Shown: positions 1-9,042 of the stretch, in pieces
Layout of the letters: every line of letters starts with the position of its first letter
Numbering within the stretch: the first letter of the stretch is position 1
From: Pyropia yezoensis
Lineage: Eukaryota; Rhodophyta; Bangiophyceae; Bangiales; Bangiaceae
DNA: 64,000 nt
Direction of reading: 5' to 3'
Assembly: GCA_009829735.1 (NCBI GenBank)
Contig: CM020618.1
Coordinates: 22,863,346-22,927,345, forward strand
Translations under genes and position numbers: made by a program
Notes under the pieces: generated by a model
Database searches by the model: none
What the model was told of the DNA's origin: nothing
What the model saw: only the letters and a program-made list of their open reading frames with translations

Positions 1-3000
1 GCCCGTCCGCGTCTGCCGGCGCGTGGCTCACGCCACGAGGCTGCCAGCGGCCGCGTGGCCGCCGCCCAAAGTGGCGGCCGCCGCTGCCGCCGCGCCACCA
101 CCGCAGGCGGCATACGGCGGCGGCGTCACCCACGGTGGTGGAGAGAAGGGCGGGAGGGGTGTGCCCCCCCCCACCACACGTCTCCCGCCCCCCCCACCAC
201 ACGTCCCCCGCCCCCCCCGGCGGTCAGCCGCAGTCACCACGCCGGCCGCCACCGCCTACGTGTCCGGTGCCCCGGCCGCGCCCTCGCCGCCGGTCTCCTC
301 CGCGCCGGAACAGGCAGCCGCGGCGGACAGCCCCGTCGCGACGCGGGCGGCGGCGACGGTGACACCTGGAAGAGCACGTGACTGGGCTGGGGGGCGCACG
401 GGGAGGGTCTTTGCCCAACCTGCCTGTCGTCACTCTCGCCCCCCGCCGCCTACCACCGCGCCCGCCGCGACAGCCGCCACAGCAACCGCGGCCACCGCCG
501 CGGCTTTGCCCGCAGCCGCCACGCCGCGGCCACCGCCGCCCGCCACCACCGGCACAGCGCCGGCGCCGCACTGCGCCGTGGCGCCCGCCGCCGCCGCGCC
601 GCCGGCCGTCCTAGCCAGCACGACGCCGGCCACGACCACCGCGGCTGCCGTCGCCGCGCCGTCAAGGCCAGCCATCCCGGCGGCAACGTCGGGGGCGACG
701 GCCACGGCACTGGCGTTCGTGCGGGGGCGGGAGGAAGGGGATTGACCGCCGCCGCCGAGCCCCCCCCCCCCCTCCGCCCCTAGCGCCAGGACGACCATCC
801 CCCCGCCAGCGTCCCGCCGCCGTCGAGTTGTCCGCCGCAGCCGGCTCGCCGTCCGCCACTGCCGCCGCCGCGGTGCCACTCGTCAGCCCCACCACGGCTG
901 CCACGCCACCGTCGCGCGTCGCCAAGCCGGCGGCGTAGGCGGCAATCGCGGCGGCGGCGTGACCGTGGCGGGGGTGGCGGGAGGGGGACACCCCCTGCCG
1001 CAAAACACCACCCCCCCACCGTCCACGGAACGGCCACCGTCGCCCTCGACGCCCCCCCGCCAACAGCGGCCCTGTCGCGGCCGGCACACCGCCAGCCGCC
1101 ACCGCGGTCGCGCCGCCGACGGCCAGCTCCGCCATCGCCGCCATATCGCTAGCGCACGCCACGCCGTGGCGGCCGCGGGGGGTACCGAAGGCGCTCTTGG
1201 CGACGGCGGGGAGGCCGACGACGGGGAAGCGCCCCTCCCCCATCCAGCCACACTCCTACGTCACCCCCACTCCCGCACACGCCCGCCCCACCCGCCGCTG
1301 CGGACACGCAGCCGGCTGTCGCTGACACCGCCGCCGTGTCGCCGCCACTGGCCGTGGCCGGCGCGCCGTCGACCGCGACCACCGCGGCCGCCGTCGCCGC
1401 AGTGCCAAGTCCAGCCTACGTGGCGGAATCGCGGGGGACGACGGTCGCGTCGCTGCCGGGCGTGGGGGCGGTGGCGGAGGGGAATCGCCTCCCGCCGCCG
1501 CGCCACCCCCCCCGCATGTTCAACCGCCACGTCCACCGCCCTGCCCGTGTCCCATCGTCACCGGCTTGTCCACCGCGGTCGGCGTGCTGACAGCCACGCC
1601 CGCCACCGCTCGCCACCCGTCAACGCCGCGGCCACCGCGACACCGACGCCGCTCGTCGGATGGGCGGCGGCGCTGGGGGCAGCCGTGGCGCCGCCTGTGG
1701 CAATGGGGGGAGTGAGAAGCGGTGAATAAACCCCGCAGCGCAGGACCACCCCTCCCACGCCCACGACACAGCCACCGTCATCCACGACACCGCCGGCCGA
1801 CCGCCGACCCCCCGAAGCCGCCTCGCCGCCGGCAGCCAGCCCACCTGCGCCGCCGCCGGCCGCAAGCCGCGCAGCCGCCGGCCGCTGTCGTCGTCTCCAC
1901 AGTGCCAATGGCGGCCTCCGCCTCCCCGCAGGCATGCGGGGAGGTGGTGCAGCGCTTGGCGGCGGCGGGGGGGGCCGACGGGGGAGGATCGCACACCCCC
2001 GCCCACACCGACCGCCTCCGGCCGCAGCCCACGCCAACACCGACCACCACCATAGAGCCGATACGCGTGGCCGCCGCGCCGCTGCCCGCCACACTCGCCA
2101 CGCCGCCGGCCGCCGTCGCCGCCCCCGCCGTCGCGTGGCCGCTACTTGTCGCCCTGCTGGTGCCGAGGGCGGCCGCACGGACGGCCGTGACTGTCGTGAC
2201 GGGGCCAGCAGCGGGGAATCGCAGCTCCATGCCAAGTGCCACCTCCCGACGGCCGGCGCCACCGCCGACCCCGTCGCCCGTCGCCGCCGCCACCCCGCCC
2301 GTTGCGGCCGGGCGGCCGCCAGCCGCCGGCGCGCGCGCCGCCACCGCGGCCGTCCCGCCGCCGCCGAACGTCACCGCCGCCGTCTGCACGTCACCATGGT
2401 GGGCCGCCCCGCCGCAGCCTTGGCGGTTGGCGGCGGCCGTCCTGGCGTCGACAGGGGAGCCGACGGGAGGGGACCGTGTCCCGGTCGCCCAGCAACACTC
2501 CCCTGCCGCCCAAGAAGCTCCGGCCCACCGCCGCTGGCCCGTCCGCCACGGCAGACGCGCCGTCGGCTGCTGCCGCCGTCCCATAGCCGTTGCCCATCGC
2601 GGCCGCTGTCGGCGCAGAGCTGCCGCCGGCCACCTCCCCCGTGCTGTGAGGCGGGCTGGTGGAGATCCGGGGGGTGGCAGGGAGTCCGACGGGGGGGGAC
2701 GCCACCCCCCCGTCCATCGTCTCGACCCCGGCCACCACCCCGGCGCGCCGCCGGCTGCTCGGCAACCGCCACCGCGGCCGCGCCACGGCCCGCCGTCGTT
2801 GCTGCCGCCGCCGCGGCGCGGCAACGCTGCGCCCACGACGCCGTCCCGTAGGCGCGGGCCACCGCACCGAGGCCACGCGCGACGGCGCCGCAGGGCGCGG
2901 CAGGGGCAGACCTGGCGGTGGCGAGGGAGGCGACATGACGGGATCGCCCCGCCCCGCCCAGCAGTAACCCCCCACTGACGCCAACACCGCCCACACCCCC

Positions 3001-4211
3001 CCGCCCCCCCTCCCCGCCGCCGCCAACCCGCCCACCGCGGAGGGCCTAGCGTCAGCCGCCAGCGCCGCCTCGCCGTCGTCGCCCGTCGTGGCCGTCACCA
3101 CCGCGCCGCCGCCAAGCACGTCCGCCGTCGCCGTCGCCGCCGCGCCGCGCGCCGCCACCTTCACAGCCGCGGTGACGTCGGCCATGTCGTCCGACACCGC
3201 CGCCGTAGCGACGCACGCCATGTCGTCCGACGCCGTCACCTCGTCCTTGACATCATCTCGGTCACGGCGGTGGCGGCGGCCGCGCCAGCAGAGCCGGCGC
3301 CGGCCGAACACGCGGCGCCGCCGCCGCCGCCGTGCGCGGCGGGCTCCAGCCCCGCCCCCAGGCCCGCCACGTCCACTGGCGCCGCCGTGGCCACGTCCAT
3401 GGCCGCCGCGGGCGGCCCGTCAGCCTCTGCACGGAGGCGGCCGGCGCCGTCTGCAGCCCCTGCGGCATTCACCTCTGGCGAGTCAACCAGCCGCGCGGGC
3501 GCTGCCGCGCAGCCGGCCGCGCGGCCGCCGTCGCACAACTCCGCTAGCAGCAAAGAGGCGGGGATGCTCGCCAGGCGGGCGGCAAGCGCCACAACCCGCC
3601 GCCGGCGCCGCGACCGCGGCCGTTGCCGCGGCGAAAAGACGGCAGAAGACGCCCGCGGCGCGGTCGGCGGCGATAAGCAGCCGCCAGGCGGCAGCGGCGG
3701 CGAGTTCAACTCGCCGCCGCCGGCGGGCGGGACATCACCCGCCCGAGCCGCCGCCAATCGGGGAGGGGGGGGAAAGCCGGAAGCACGCCGGCGTCGCGAG
3801 CGGTCAACGGCCGCAATTCGCCGACGGCAAACACGGCAGCGTCACCAGCGCCAGCAGCCGCGTGCTTCCAGCGCCAGCAGCCAGTGAAGTCTCATCGCAC
3901 ACGCCAGCAGCCCTCCGCCGCCCGCACCGACTAACAGCGCCGCCCCCCCGGCCAGCGACAACAGCCGCCCGCCACCACCAGCATCGCCAAGCACCGCCTC
4001 CCAGGTGGCGCCAGTAGCCGCCCGCCGGCGGCGACGGCGCCAAGGGTCACCCCCACCCAAAGCCAAGGAGGGTCGTCGACAATGCCAGCAGCCGCCCGAC
4101 GAGAATGCCAGTGGCGAGCGCCACCGGCCGACCTCCGCCAGCGGCCGCCCGCCACCAGCGCTGGCGGGGGCAGCCCAGCCCACACCCTTCACAACAGCTG
4201 CCCGGTGACAC
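1..4211. repeat. CCG-rich low-complexity DNA, no supported gene
   Basis: The plus strand is dominated by CCG/GCC triplets and C-runs. All six frames stay open for long stretches only because A+T-rich stop codons are rare, and the translations are Pro/Ala/Arg-rich with no domain-like segment. No RNA gene or element terminus was recognised. The same kind of sequence resumes after the Copia insertion, so this was one continuous block before the insertion. Confidence 0.7.
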
Positions 4212-4216
4212 TGCCA
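4212..4216. repeat. Target-site duplication of the Copia element, left copy (TGCCA)
   Basis: TGCCA directly precedes the 5' LTR and is repeated directly after the 3' LTR at 9038-9042. A 5-bp direct duplication is the expected footprint of a Ty1/Copia integrase. Confidence 0.9.
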
Positions 4217-4422
4217 TGTTGTGGGGTACGGTCTGTACGGCCCTGGTGACCCCGCCGTGGGACAGCGTGTCCACGGGCAATTTGTTTAGCCCCGCGATCG
4301 GACCGATGGCGGGGAGATTTGGTCGGGATTTAGGCGAGTGAGTGTGGCCCTTTAGGGGCACGGCGAGGGACCGCTTGGTCCGAGGAAGAAAGAGGCAACG
4401 CGCCTTTGTTTGCATCGTAACA
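4217..4422 (+). repeat. 5' LTR of the Copia element
   Basis: This 206-bp repeat has TG..CA ends and matches 8832-9037 with no difference seen. It must carry the promoter, but I see no canonical TATA box that I would commit to. Confidence 0.95.
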
Positions 4423-4437
4423 GGTTATGGGCCCAGC
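4423..4437 (+). promoter_or_regulatory. Primer-binding site complementary to the anticodon arm of initiator tRNA-Met
   Basis: GGTTATGGGCCCAGC starts at the first base after the LTR. Its complement GCTGGGCCCATAACC is the conserved anticodon-arm sequence of eukaryotic initiator tRNA-Met (CAU anticodon), not the 3' acceptor end. Drosophila copia is known to prime from an internally cut initiator tRNA in this way, so the element probably uses a half-tRNA primer. Confidence 0.8.
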
Positions 4438-4586
4438 TTGTCGCTGGGATCGTGTCATCTGTCTCTTCTGACCTCGTCGGTGAAAGATCCACGCGGTAGC
4501 GGAGGCGGCGCGTTCTCCCCCTGACGGGGGACTAGATCGGTGCGGACGTGTGACCCGTGGGGACCTGCCGCGTCGCTCCCTTAACC

Positions 4587-7500
4587 ATGGAGGACGAGGC
4601 GAGGAGCTCCAAGTTTGGCTACGACCTGTTGGACGGCAACTACCGCGGCTGGTCTAACTACGCCGAGGCGTACCTGCAGGACAACGGCACCTGGGACGCG
4701 ATCGAGACGCCGTGCCCTGTTGTCACCCCCCTGGCGGCGGCCACGACGCCGCCCGAGGGGGAGCCGGCGGGGACGGCGGCCGTCCACGCCGCCGCCCAGA
4801 AGCAGGCCCTGGAGCTGCACGAGAAGCAGCTCAAGGAGGTCAAGGTCTGGAAGCGCAAGAACGTGCGGGCCTTGGCGCAGATCAAGATGGCGGTCAAGCC
4901 ACACCTCATGAACATGATCGCCGGCTGCAAGACGGCGGCAGAGGCGTGGGAGTGCCTCCGCGTCCTCTTCGACGATGAGACGGCCACGCGTCGGGGGGAG
5001 CTGGAGGAGGCGTTGGCGACGCTGCGCAAGCAGCCCAACGAGACGATCATCGAGTACGTCGGGCGGACCAAGGGGATCCGCGACGACCTGGCGACCGCGG
5101 GCGTGACCAAGGATGAGCACAGCCTGTGCCTGGACATCCTCCGCGGCCTGCCTACGTCCTTCAAGACCATCCGCACGGTTTTGCGGAACTCTGGCAAGTT
5201 GCTCACCTTGCCCACCATCACCAACAGGCTGATGGAGACGGAGACGGAGCTGCGTGCAGAGTCGGATGACGACGTGCCGCAGGCGGTGCAGGCCTACCTG
5301 GCGGCGATGGCGCTCAAGAAGGATGAGAAGAAAGGGCGCCCGGACAAGAAGATGGTGTGCTTCTACTGCAAGAAGCCAGGCCACAAAATCGCCGACTGTA
5401 ACAAGCGGCGGGCCGCGGACGAGAAGCGCGGCCGGGGTGGCAAGAACCCCCAGGACGGGGACAGGGGGGGCGACGGAGGCGGCAAGAGGATGGCCTACTG
5501 TGCCACTGTCGGCGAGGGCGTCGCGTCGCCCGTCGCCAATGCCTCGCGCGCAGACAAGTGGGTGGTCGACTCGGGTGCGACCCACCACCTTGCTACAGGC
5601 AAGGGGTTGTTCCTGGCCAAGGCGGCCAAGACCAACGACGAGGTGACGTTGGCGTCGGGAGACACCCTGGCGACCACCGGCCTCGGCGAGGCGGTCCTCG
5701 TGGCTGGCAGCGGCGACAACCTGTCGACCATCACGCTCAAGAACACCTACCGCGTCCCGGGTCTGCGGGAGAATCTGATGTCGGTGGGGCTGGTAGACAA
5801 GGCCGGCGGGGCGGTGCTGTTTGCCGAGGGGCACTGCTACATCTTTGACGCGGCCAAGACGGTCGTTTCCCGCGACGTGGTGTCCAAGGCGGACGCCATC
5901 GGTAAACTGGAGGGGAACGGGCAGTACATGCTGGGTGGGACGCCAACGGCTAAGATGGCGATGATGGTCTCCGCACCCATGCCCGGCACGGCCTCTGTCT
6001 GGCACCGTCGGTTCTTCCACCTCGGCTACACCAACCTGCGGCGCGTGACCAAGATGGTCATCGGCCTGCCCGAGAAGGACGTGGAGCCTGAGCCGGTGGC
6101 AGGTGCCATCTGCCGGCCCTGCGTCGAGGGCAAAACGGTCAAGGCCCCCTTCCCCACGTCTGACTCCAAGACGGACGTCATGGAGCTCATCCACGTGGAC
6201 ATTACGGGCCCGTTCAAGAAGTCGCCGTCGGGGGCGCGCTACCTGCTGGTCCTTTACGAGGACAGCACCGGCATAACGGTGGGTGTGCCCATCCGCGCCA
6301 AGAGTGAGGCGGGAAAGGTGATCAAGTGGCGGATCCCCGAGATGGAGCGCCGCTGCGGCAAGAAGCTGAAGCGGATCCGCTTTGACGGTGCCAAGGAGTT
6401 CGCGACGGCCAAGCTGCGGAGCTGGTACGCAGAGAAGGGCATTGACAACGAGGTCACCTTCCCCTACAGTCCCCAGAGCAATGGGAAGGCGGAGCGAGTC
6501 AACCGGACGATCAAGGAGCGCGTCCGCGCGGCGTTGTCCGACTCGGGCCTCGACGAGCAGTTGTGGGCCGAGGCGGCCGTGGCGGCCATCTACGTGATGA
6601 ACCGGTCGCCCAAGGAGGGGAAGGACGTCACCCCCTGGGAGGCGTTCACCAGCAAGCGTCCCGATGTGTCGGGGTTCGCGGTTTGGGGCAGCCGCGCGTA
6701 CGCCCTCAAGCCGCCCAAGAAGATCAAGGGCATGCAGCCGCGCACGAGTGCCGGCCGGATGGTGGGGTACACGGCGGGCGGCAATGGCTTCCGTCTGCTG
6801 CTCGACGGCTCTAACGAGGTCGTCGAGCGCCGGGACGTGGTGGTGGATGAGGCTGAGCAGAGTACCCCCACCAAGGGCGTCCACTGGAGCCAGGCCCTGA
6901 CGGACACCACCGCGTGGGATGACGGCAGCGGGCCCGTGGTTACACCGACGCATACGCCGCAGCCCACGCCAACCCTCACTCCCTCGTCGTCTACAAGCTC
7001 AGGGGGTAGTGGGCAGGGGGCCCCCGTGACCCCGGATGTGCAAGCGGCTATCGACGCCGCAAGGCTTGTGACGGGGCAGCTGGCCGAGGACGAGGGCGGG
7101 ACCTCCTCGGAGGGGGAGGAGGACGCGGTGACCCGGTATCCGGGTCGCGCGCGCTTGCCGCCAATGCGGTTTGGGCAAGACGAGGCCGGCGCCTCGGCCA
7201 GCGCCGCGGCGGTCCACCCGACGGAGCCCGTCAAGGAGCCGGTGATGGTGCGTGACCTACCGCCCCCGCCGAAGACGGTGGAGGAGGCCCGCAGCCGGGA
7301 GGACTGGCCTCTATGGGAGGTAGCGCTCAACGAGGAGCGGAAGTCGATGGTCGGCCACAAGGTGTGGACGAAGAAGAAGGCGCCGCGGGGCGCGCGCCGG
7401 CTGGGTACCAGGGTCATCTTCGAGTACAAGGCCGACCAGAAGGGTGTGCTGGTGCGGCGCAAGTGCCGGCTGGTGGGCAAGGGCAACCGCCAGAAGCCGG

Positions 7501-8801
7501 GCAAGGACTACTTGGAGTCGTGGGCCGCGATGCCCGCGGCGGCCACGACGCGGGCGTTCCTGGCGACGGCGGCCGTGCGTGGCTGGACGGTCCACCACCT
7601 TGACGTCAAGACGGCGTACCTCTACGCGCCGATGGACGTCGAGGTCTACATTGTCATCCCCGAGGGCTTTGATGACGCTGGGGAGGACGCCTTGCTGGGG
7701 TTCGCCATGTACGGCACCAAGCAGGCGGGCAACCTGTGGGGCAAGCACCTGCATGGGAAGCCCACCGAGGAGGGGGGCGTGCAGTCCAAGGCGGACAAGT
7801 GCCTCTACCTCTTCACTGTCAAGGGGACGACGGTCTACGTGAACGTGCACGTGGACGACATTCTCCCAGGTGGCCCCGACCCAGACGCTGTGGCAGACGT
7901 CAAGGGCCGTATTGCACGCCACTTTGAGTGCCGGGACATGGGGGAGGTGAGCTCGTTCCTGGGGATGCAGGTCGTCTGGGACAAGGCGGCGGGGTCGGTG
8001 ACACTGTCCAACCCCCGCCATACGGCAGACCTGCTCAAGGACTATGACATGGACGAGAGCAAGCCGAACTACACCCCCATGGCGAGCGGCGTCGTGCTGG
8101 GTGAGGGGAATGCCCTGCCTGTGGACAACCGCTTTGCCGAGTTGGTCGGGTCGCTCATGTACCTGAGCAACCAGACGCGGCCGGACCTGGCCTACGCCGT
8201 CGGCAAGCTGGCGCGCCGGATGTCGGCGCCCACCGAGGGTGACTGGCGGGCTGCCAAGGGTGTGCTGCGAAACCTGCAGGGGACCCGTGACATGGGCATC
8301 AAGTACGGCAAGGAGGCCCCGCTCGAGGGGTGGGTGGACTCCGACTTTGCGGGAGACACCGAGAGCCGCAAGTCGACAACGGGCTTTGTGTTTACGCTGC
8401 ACGGCGGCGCCATCTCGTGGCGCAGCCGCATGCAGCGGCTCGTGGCCACCTCTACGGCGACCGCCGAGTACGTGGCCGCGGCGGAGGCGACCAAGGACAG
8501 CCTCTGGCTTCGGCGCTTGGCGGGCGATCTGGGGGAGTACGCCGGGCCGGTCACCCTCAAGGAGGACAACCAGGCGTGCATCTCAATGGCGACCTACGAG
8601 GGGATGAGCTCCCGCACCAAGCACGTGGACGTCTGCTACCACTTCATCCGCGACTGCGTGGCGCAGCAGCAGGTGGCGATCGTCTACGTGCGTTCCGAGG
8701 AGCAACTGGCGGATGGCTTCACCAAGCCGCTACCTCGGGACGCGTTCAACCTCTTCCGCGAGGGGTTGGGGGTGGCGGTGGCTAGCCCCGCACGCGGGTG
8801 A
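4587..8801 (+). CDS. Copia gag-pol polyprotein (1404 aa)
   Basis: Start chosen at the ATG in AACCATGG; an upstream in-frame GTG at 4557 is less likely in a eukaryote. Domains in order (approximate residues): gag; CCHC zinc knuckle CFYCKKPGHKIADC (257-272); aspartic protease WVVDSGATHHL (325-335); integrase zinc-binding HRRFFHL...CRPC (473-515); integrase core with HVDITGPF, FDGAKEF and NGKAER supplying the DDE residues (about 538, 600, 636); reverse transcriptase LDVKTAYLYAP (about 1005) and HVDDILPGG (about 1088); RNase H WVDSDFAGD (about 1249) and TKHVDVCYHF (about 1344). Integrase before reverse transcriptase defines Copia. Oddity: the catalytic box reads HVDD where the family normally has YVDD. 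The ORF is intact and G+C-rich like its surroundings. Confidence 0.95.
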   Translation: MEDEARSSKFGYDLLDGNYRGWSNYAEAYLQDNGTWDAIETPCPVVTPLAAATTPPEGEPAGTAAVHAAAQKQALELHEKQLKEVKVWKRKNVRALAQIKMAVKPHLMNMIAGCKTAAEAWECLRVLFDDETATRRGELEEALATLRKQPNETIIEYVGRTKGIRDDLATAGVTKDEHSLCLDILRGLPTSFKTIRTVLRNSGKLLTLPTITNRLMETETELRAESDDDVPQAVQAYLAAMALKKDEKKGRPDKKMVCFYCKKPGHKIADCNKRRAADEKRGRGGKNPQDGDRGGDGGGKRMAYCATVGEGVASPVANASRADKWVVDSGATHHLATGKGLFLAKAAKTNDEVTLASGDTLATTGLGEAVLVAGSGDNLSTITLKNTYRVPGLRENLMSVGLVDKAGGAVLFAEGHCYIFDAAKTVVSRDVVSKADAIGKLEGNGQYMLGGTPTAKMAMMVSAPMPGTASVWHRRFFHLGYTNLRRVTKMVIGLPEKDVEPEPVAGAICRPCVEGKTVKAPFPTSDSKTDVMELIHVDITGPFKKSPSGARYLLVLYEDSTGITVGVPIRAKSEAGKVIKWRIPEMERRCGKKLKRIRFDGAKEFATAKLRSWYAEKGIDNEVTFPYSPQSNGKAERVNRTIKERVRAALSDSGLDEQLWAEAAVAAIYVMNRSPKEGKDVTPWEAFTSKRPDVSGFAVWGSRAYALKPPKKIKGMQPRTSAGRMVGYTAGGNGFRLLLDGSNEVVERRDVVVDEAEQSTPTKGVHWSQALTDTTAWDDGSGPVVTPTHTPQPTPTLTPSSSTSSGGSGQGAPVTPDVQAAIDAARLVTGQLAEDEGGTSSEGEEDAVTRYPGRARLPPMRFGQDEAGASASAAAVHPTEPVKEPVMVRDLPPPPKTVEEARSREDWPLWEVALNEERKSMVGHKVWTKKKAPRGARRLGTRVIFEYKADQKGVLVRRKCRLVGKGNRQKPGKDYLESWAAMPAAATTRAFLATAAVRGWTVHHLDVKTAYLYAPMDVEVYIVIPEGFDDAGEDALLGFAMYGTKQAGNLWGKHLHGKPTEEGGVQSKADKCLYLFTVKGTTVYVNVHVDDILPGGPDPDAVADVKGRIARHFECRDMGEVSSFLGMQVVWDKAAGSVTLSNPRHTADLLKDYDMDESKPNYTPMASGVVLGEGNALPVDNRFAELVGSLMYLSNQTRPDLAYAVGKLARRMSAPTEGDWRAAKGVLRNLQGTRDMGIKYGKEAPLEGWVDSDFAGDTESRKSTTGFVFTLHGGAISWRSRMQRLVATSTATAEYVAAAEATKDSLWLRRLAGDLGEYAGPVTLKEDNQACISMATYEGMSSRTKHVDVCYHFIRDCVAQQQVAIVYVRSEEQLADGFTKPLPRDAFNLFREGLGVAVASPARG

Positions 8802-8822
8802 AGGGGCGTGGCCTCCATGGCC

Positions 8823-8831
8823 GTGGGGGAG
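8823..8831 (+). promoter_or_regulatory. Polypurine tract of the Copia element
   Basis: GTGGGGGAG abuts the 3' LTR, as expected for the plus-strand primer of reverse transcription. Confidence 0.75.
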
Positions 8832-9037
8832 TGTTGTGGGGTACGGTCTGTACGGCCCTGGTGACCCCGCCGTGGGACAGCGTGTCCACGGGCAATTTGT
8901 TTAGCCCCGCGATCGGACCGATGGCGGGGAGATTTGGTCGGGATTTAGGCGAGTGAGTGTGGCCCTTTAGGGGCACGGCGAGGGACCGCTTGGTCCGAGG
9001 AAGAAAGAGGCAACGCGCCTTTGTTTGCATCGTAACA
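8832..9037 (+). repeat. 3' LTR of the Copia element
   Basis: 206 bp, matching the 5' LTR with no difference found by eye, and followed by the TGCCA target duplication. Confidence 0.95.
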
Positions 9038-9042
9038 TGCCA
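9038..9042. repeat. Target-site duplication of the Copia element, right copy (TGCCA)
   Basis: Second copy of the 5-bp duplication found at 4212-4216. Confidence 0.9.

Larger units (their letters stand above)
4217..9037 (+). mobile_element. Complete Ty1/Copia LTR retrotransposon, 4821 bp
   Basis: The element has two 206-bp LTRs starting TGTTGTGG and ending CGTAACA, a primer-binding site right after the 5' LTR, one uninterrupted polyprotein ORF in Copia order (gag, protease, integrase, reverse transcriptase, RNase H), a G-rich polypurine tract right before the 3' LTR, and a TGCCA target duplication on both sides. The LTRs look identical when read side by side, and the ORF has no stop or frameshift. 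This indicates a very recent, probably still competent insertion into CCG-rich simple sequence. Confidence 0.95.

Noticed and set aside
4342..4524. Short ORF starting in the Copia 5' LTR
   Set aside because: Lies across LTR and primer-binding site and has no domain; it also recurs in the 3' LTR purely because the LTRs match.
4581..6953. A 790-codon minus-strand ORF opposite the Copia polyprotein
   Set aside because: Shadow of the G+C-rich sense frame, which carries clear catalytic motifs.
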